DNA from: Irineochytrium annulatum
Taxonomy: Eukaryota > Chytridiomycota > Chytridiomycetes > Chytridiales > Chytridiaceae
Direction: 5' to 3'
Assembly: GCA_027600665.1 (NCBI GenBank)
Contig: JADGJL010000001.1
Location: forward strand, 62,001-126,000
DNA length: 64,000 bases
Below, one piece after another: positions 62,968-64,000 of the stretch (position 1 is the stretch's first letter; the number at the start of each line of letters is the position of its first letter). Both the position numbers and the translations under genes were made by a program. The notes below the pieces were generated by a model. The model saw nothing but the letters and a program-made list of their open reading frames with translations, did no database searches and was not told the origin of the DNA.

Positions 62968-63002
62968 AAGACCGCCTGCCCTGAATTCGGGCAGGCGGTG
63001 GT
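62968..63002 (-). terminator. terminator after the coat protein genes
   Basis: Minus strand: ACCGCCTGCCC pairs with GGGCAGGCGGT around a short loop, then TTTTG. Confidence 0.85.
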
Positions 63003-63045
63003 ATGGTCCTGGAATGTTAGGTGCTTCAAACCTCTTTTGCAAAGG

Positions 63046-63441
63046 TTACATGTAATAAGGGTTACCGTAATTCGGCTGATGCTGAGGCACATTAGGAGCT
63101 TGGCTGTATGAGCTGTGCTGCGTATTCTTTTCCTGAATGAATTGCTGACACTTCTGTTGGGCCTGTTGTGCAGACTGGAGCTGCTTGTCCACATCCTGAC
63201 GGAGTGCTTTGGCCGACACAGAATACATGTTGTTTTGCTGCATCAGATTGAACAGCTCTCCTTGCAATCTCAGAGTATCATTCGTTAAATCGGTGAACAT
63301 TCGACGTGTCATCGGGCAGGATGCTTCCGTAGTCGCAGTCGTATATTCGCGCGAGGTTCGTCTCAAATCTGCAAGAATCGACTTCAGCAGATCTTGCTCT
63401 TGCATAAAAGAGCCATTAGGTGATAAAGATTGTGAATACAT
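63046..63441 (-). CDS. CotF-family spore coat protein
   Basis: 131 residues. Helical CotF-like core (MQEQDLLKSILADLRRTSRE, ASCPMTRRMFTDLTNDTLRL, LFNLMQQNNMY) and a Gln/Tyr/Pro-rich tail (NYGNPYYM). Probably part of the spore coat or outer layers. Second gene of a two-gene unit with the 77-residue gene upstream (36-bp gap). AGGAGGAG ribosome site. Confidence 0.8.
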   Translation of the reverse strand: MYSQSLSPNGSFMQEQDLLKSILADLRRTSREYTTATTEASCPMTRRMFTDLTNDTLRLQGELFNLMQQNNMYSVSAKALRQDVDKQLQSAQQAQQKCQQFIQEKNTQHSSYSQAPNVPQHQPNYGNPYYM

Positions 63442-63476
63442 GCATTCTCCTCCTATACAGTTAGAATAGTCTTCAA

Positions 63477-63710
63477 TTACTGAGCTTGTGTCGGGGCAAG
63501 AGACTGATGTTGCTGAAGCGCATTGACAAGCGTGTTCAGATGCTGTTCATGTGAGCGAACATAGTGATTCAGTGCCTGTTGAATTTGTGGATTATGTGTG
63601 ATGGAAGCTGTTGCTGCACACTGCTTAATCAGCAGTTCTTCATTGGTGATCGAGTCCGCAATATAGTTTAATTCCTTGGGACTCAGTGCTTGCATCGTAT
63701 GATTCTGCAT
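63477..63710 (-). CDS. small coat-associated protein, ferritin-like/CotF-related
   Basis: 77 residues. Two-helix protein (LSPKELNYIADSITNEELLI, then QQALNHYVRSHEQHLNTLV) related to the coat proteins of the YhcQ/CotF group, but shorter. It precedes the CotF-like gene and is presumably made with it during sporulation. A CATAAACTA on the minus strand at 63734-63742 fits the sigma-K -10 pattern CATANNNTA; its -35 is not clear. AGGAGG ribosome site. Confidence 0.72.
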   Translation of the reverse strand: MQNHTMQALSPKELNYIADSITNEELLIKQCAATASITHNPQIQQALNHYVRSHEQHLNTLVNALQQHQSLAPTQAQ

Positions 63711-63733
63711 GTTTCGCTGGCCTCCTCGGCATA

Positions 63734-63742
63734 TAGTTTATG
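63734..63742 (-). promoter_or_regulatory. possible sigma-K -10 of the coat gene pair
   Basis: CATAAACTA on the minus strand 24 bp before the start codon; the AC of a sigma-K -35 is found only at a longer than usual distance. Confidence 0.35.
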
Positions 63743-63750
63743 CGCAATTA

Positions 63751-63779
63751 TTGTTAACCCGGTCACACAAAAGTATACA
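63751..63779 (+). promoter_or_regulatory. promoter of the oxidoreductase gene
   Basis: TTGTTA (63751-63756), 17-bp spacer, TATACA (63774-63779), 28 bp before the ATG at 63808. Confidence 0.55.
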
Positions 63780-63807
63780 AATTTAATTCATAAAGGAGAT
63801 GTTTCTA

Positions 63808-64000
63808 ATGGATTTGGTCTATGGCACACCTTTTTGGCCCTCCACTTTTAATGCAACATTTGATTACTCTGCTCTGCAAGAAGACATCTCTTGTGACTGC
63901 CTCATCATTGGTGGAGGCATGGGGGGCGCATTGACATCTAAACTACTCACGGAGCAGGGTATTAATACCGTTGTCATTGACAAGAGAGATATTGCCCACG
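63808..64000 (+). CDS. FAD-dependent oxidoreductase, N-terminal part (3' end outside window)
   Basis: The first 64 codons. Residues 34-50 carry the dinucleotide-binding motif (CLIIGGGMGGALTSKLL), followed by VVIDKRDIA, the end of the second beta strand with the acidic residue that binds the FAD ribose. The beginning, FWPSTFN, resembles DAO/gamma-glutamylputrescine oxidase-like proteins. Substrate unknown. AAAGGAGAT ribosome site. Confidence 0.75.
   Translation, partial: MDLVYGTPFWPSTFNATFDYSALQEDISCDCLIIGGGMGGALTSKLLTEQGINTVVIDKRDIAH

Noticed and set aside
1..64000. Insertion sequences, prophage genes, CRISPR arrays, tRNA or rRNA genes
   Set aside because: Looked for transposase motifs, regularly spaced repeats, integrases and RNA gene sequences on both strands; none seen.

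Overview
The window comes from an endospore-forming, Gram-positive bacterium, most probably a Paenibacillus. Pointers are a gamma-type small acid-soluble spore protein behind a textbook sigma-G promoter, YtxC, a Spo0E-like protein, an AbrB-like regulator with a Spo0A box, CotF-type coat proteins, LiaFSR, a T-box before thrS, a SAM riboswitch before the methionine genes, and a carbohydrate ABC operon with no ATPase of its own. Strong AGGAGG-type ribosome sites are everywhere and several GTG/TTG starts are chosen on that basis. It reads as ordinary chromosome: I see no insertion sequence, prophage, tRNA, rRNA or CRISPR array. Most genes are on the minus strand.

Layout. 1-1666: N-terminal part of a secreted CBM22 xylanase-like protein under a cre-like CcpA site, preceded by a LacI-type regulator. 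1796-9084: a globin-coupled chemoreceptor, PrkA, a DUF2161 nuclease-fold protein, AzoR, an aminotransferase and an orphan ComA-like response regulator. 9524-11176: a coiled-coil membrane protein coupled to a phosphodiester glycosidase (NAGPA) gene, then a 34-residue membrane peptide. 11334-18998: one sugar-utilisation operon (esterase, two permeases, binding lipoprotein, GH3 beta-glucosidase, LacI regulator) read from a promoter whose start is covered by a palindrome that recurs 77 bp away; a beta-lactamase-fold hydrolase diverges from it. 20490-27105: AbrB-like regulator, trmL, serC, glnA (a proteobacterial-like GSI-beta enzyme with a GlnR/TnrA-type box), aroF and ispH.

27173-34052 is an envelope-stress block: histidine kinase and OmpR-type regulator next to HtrA, then liaF-liaS-liaR. 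34250-42455: gamma-SASP, a 3D-domain cell-wall protein, thrS with its T-box, ytxC, an unknown membrane protein, the KhtT/KhtU K+(H+) efflux pair and a YitT-family protein. 42537-49430: a sugar alcohol/aldose dehydrogenase pair, mqnC, and metA-metI-metC under a SAM-I riboswitch.

49951-51176: corA with a good promoter about 260 bp upstream and a 32-codon upstream reading frame, rich in Asp and Pro near its start, between them. This resembles the Mg2+-sensing leader peptides of enterobacteria and is the most interesting thing I found. 51247-64000: HRDC protein, ROK fructokinase, MOSC protein, a second NAGPA protein, a 5'-3' exonuclease, a YusI-like thioredoxin-fold protein, pseudouridine synthase, cobalamin adenosyltransferase, DedA, CobU, a lipoprotein, a Spo0E-like protein, alaR-alaT, two spore-coat genes and the start of a FAD-dependent oxidoreductase.
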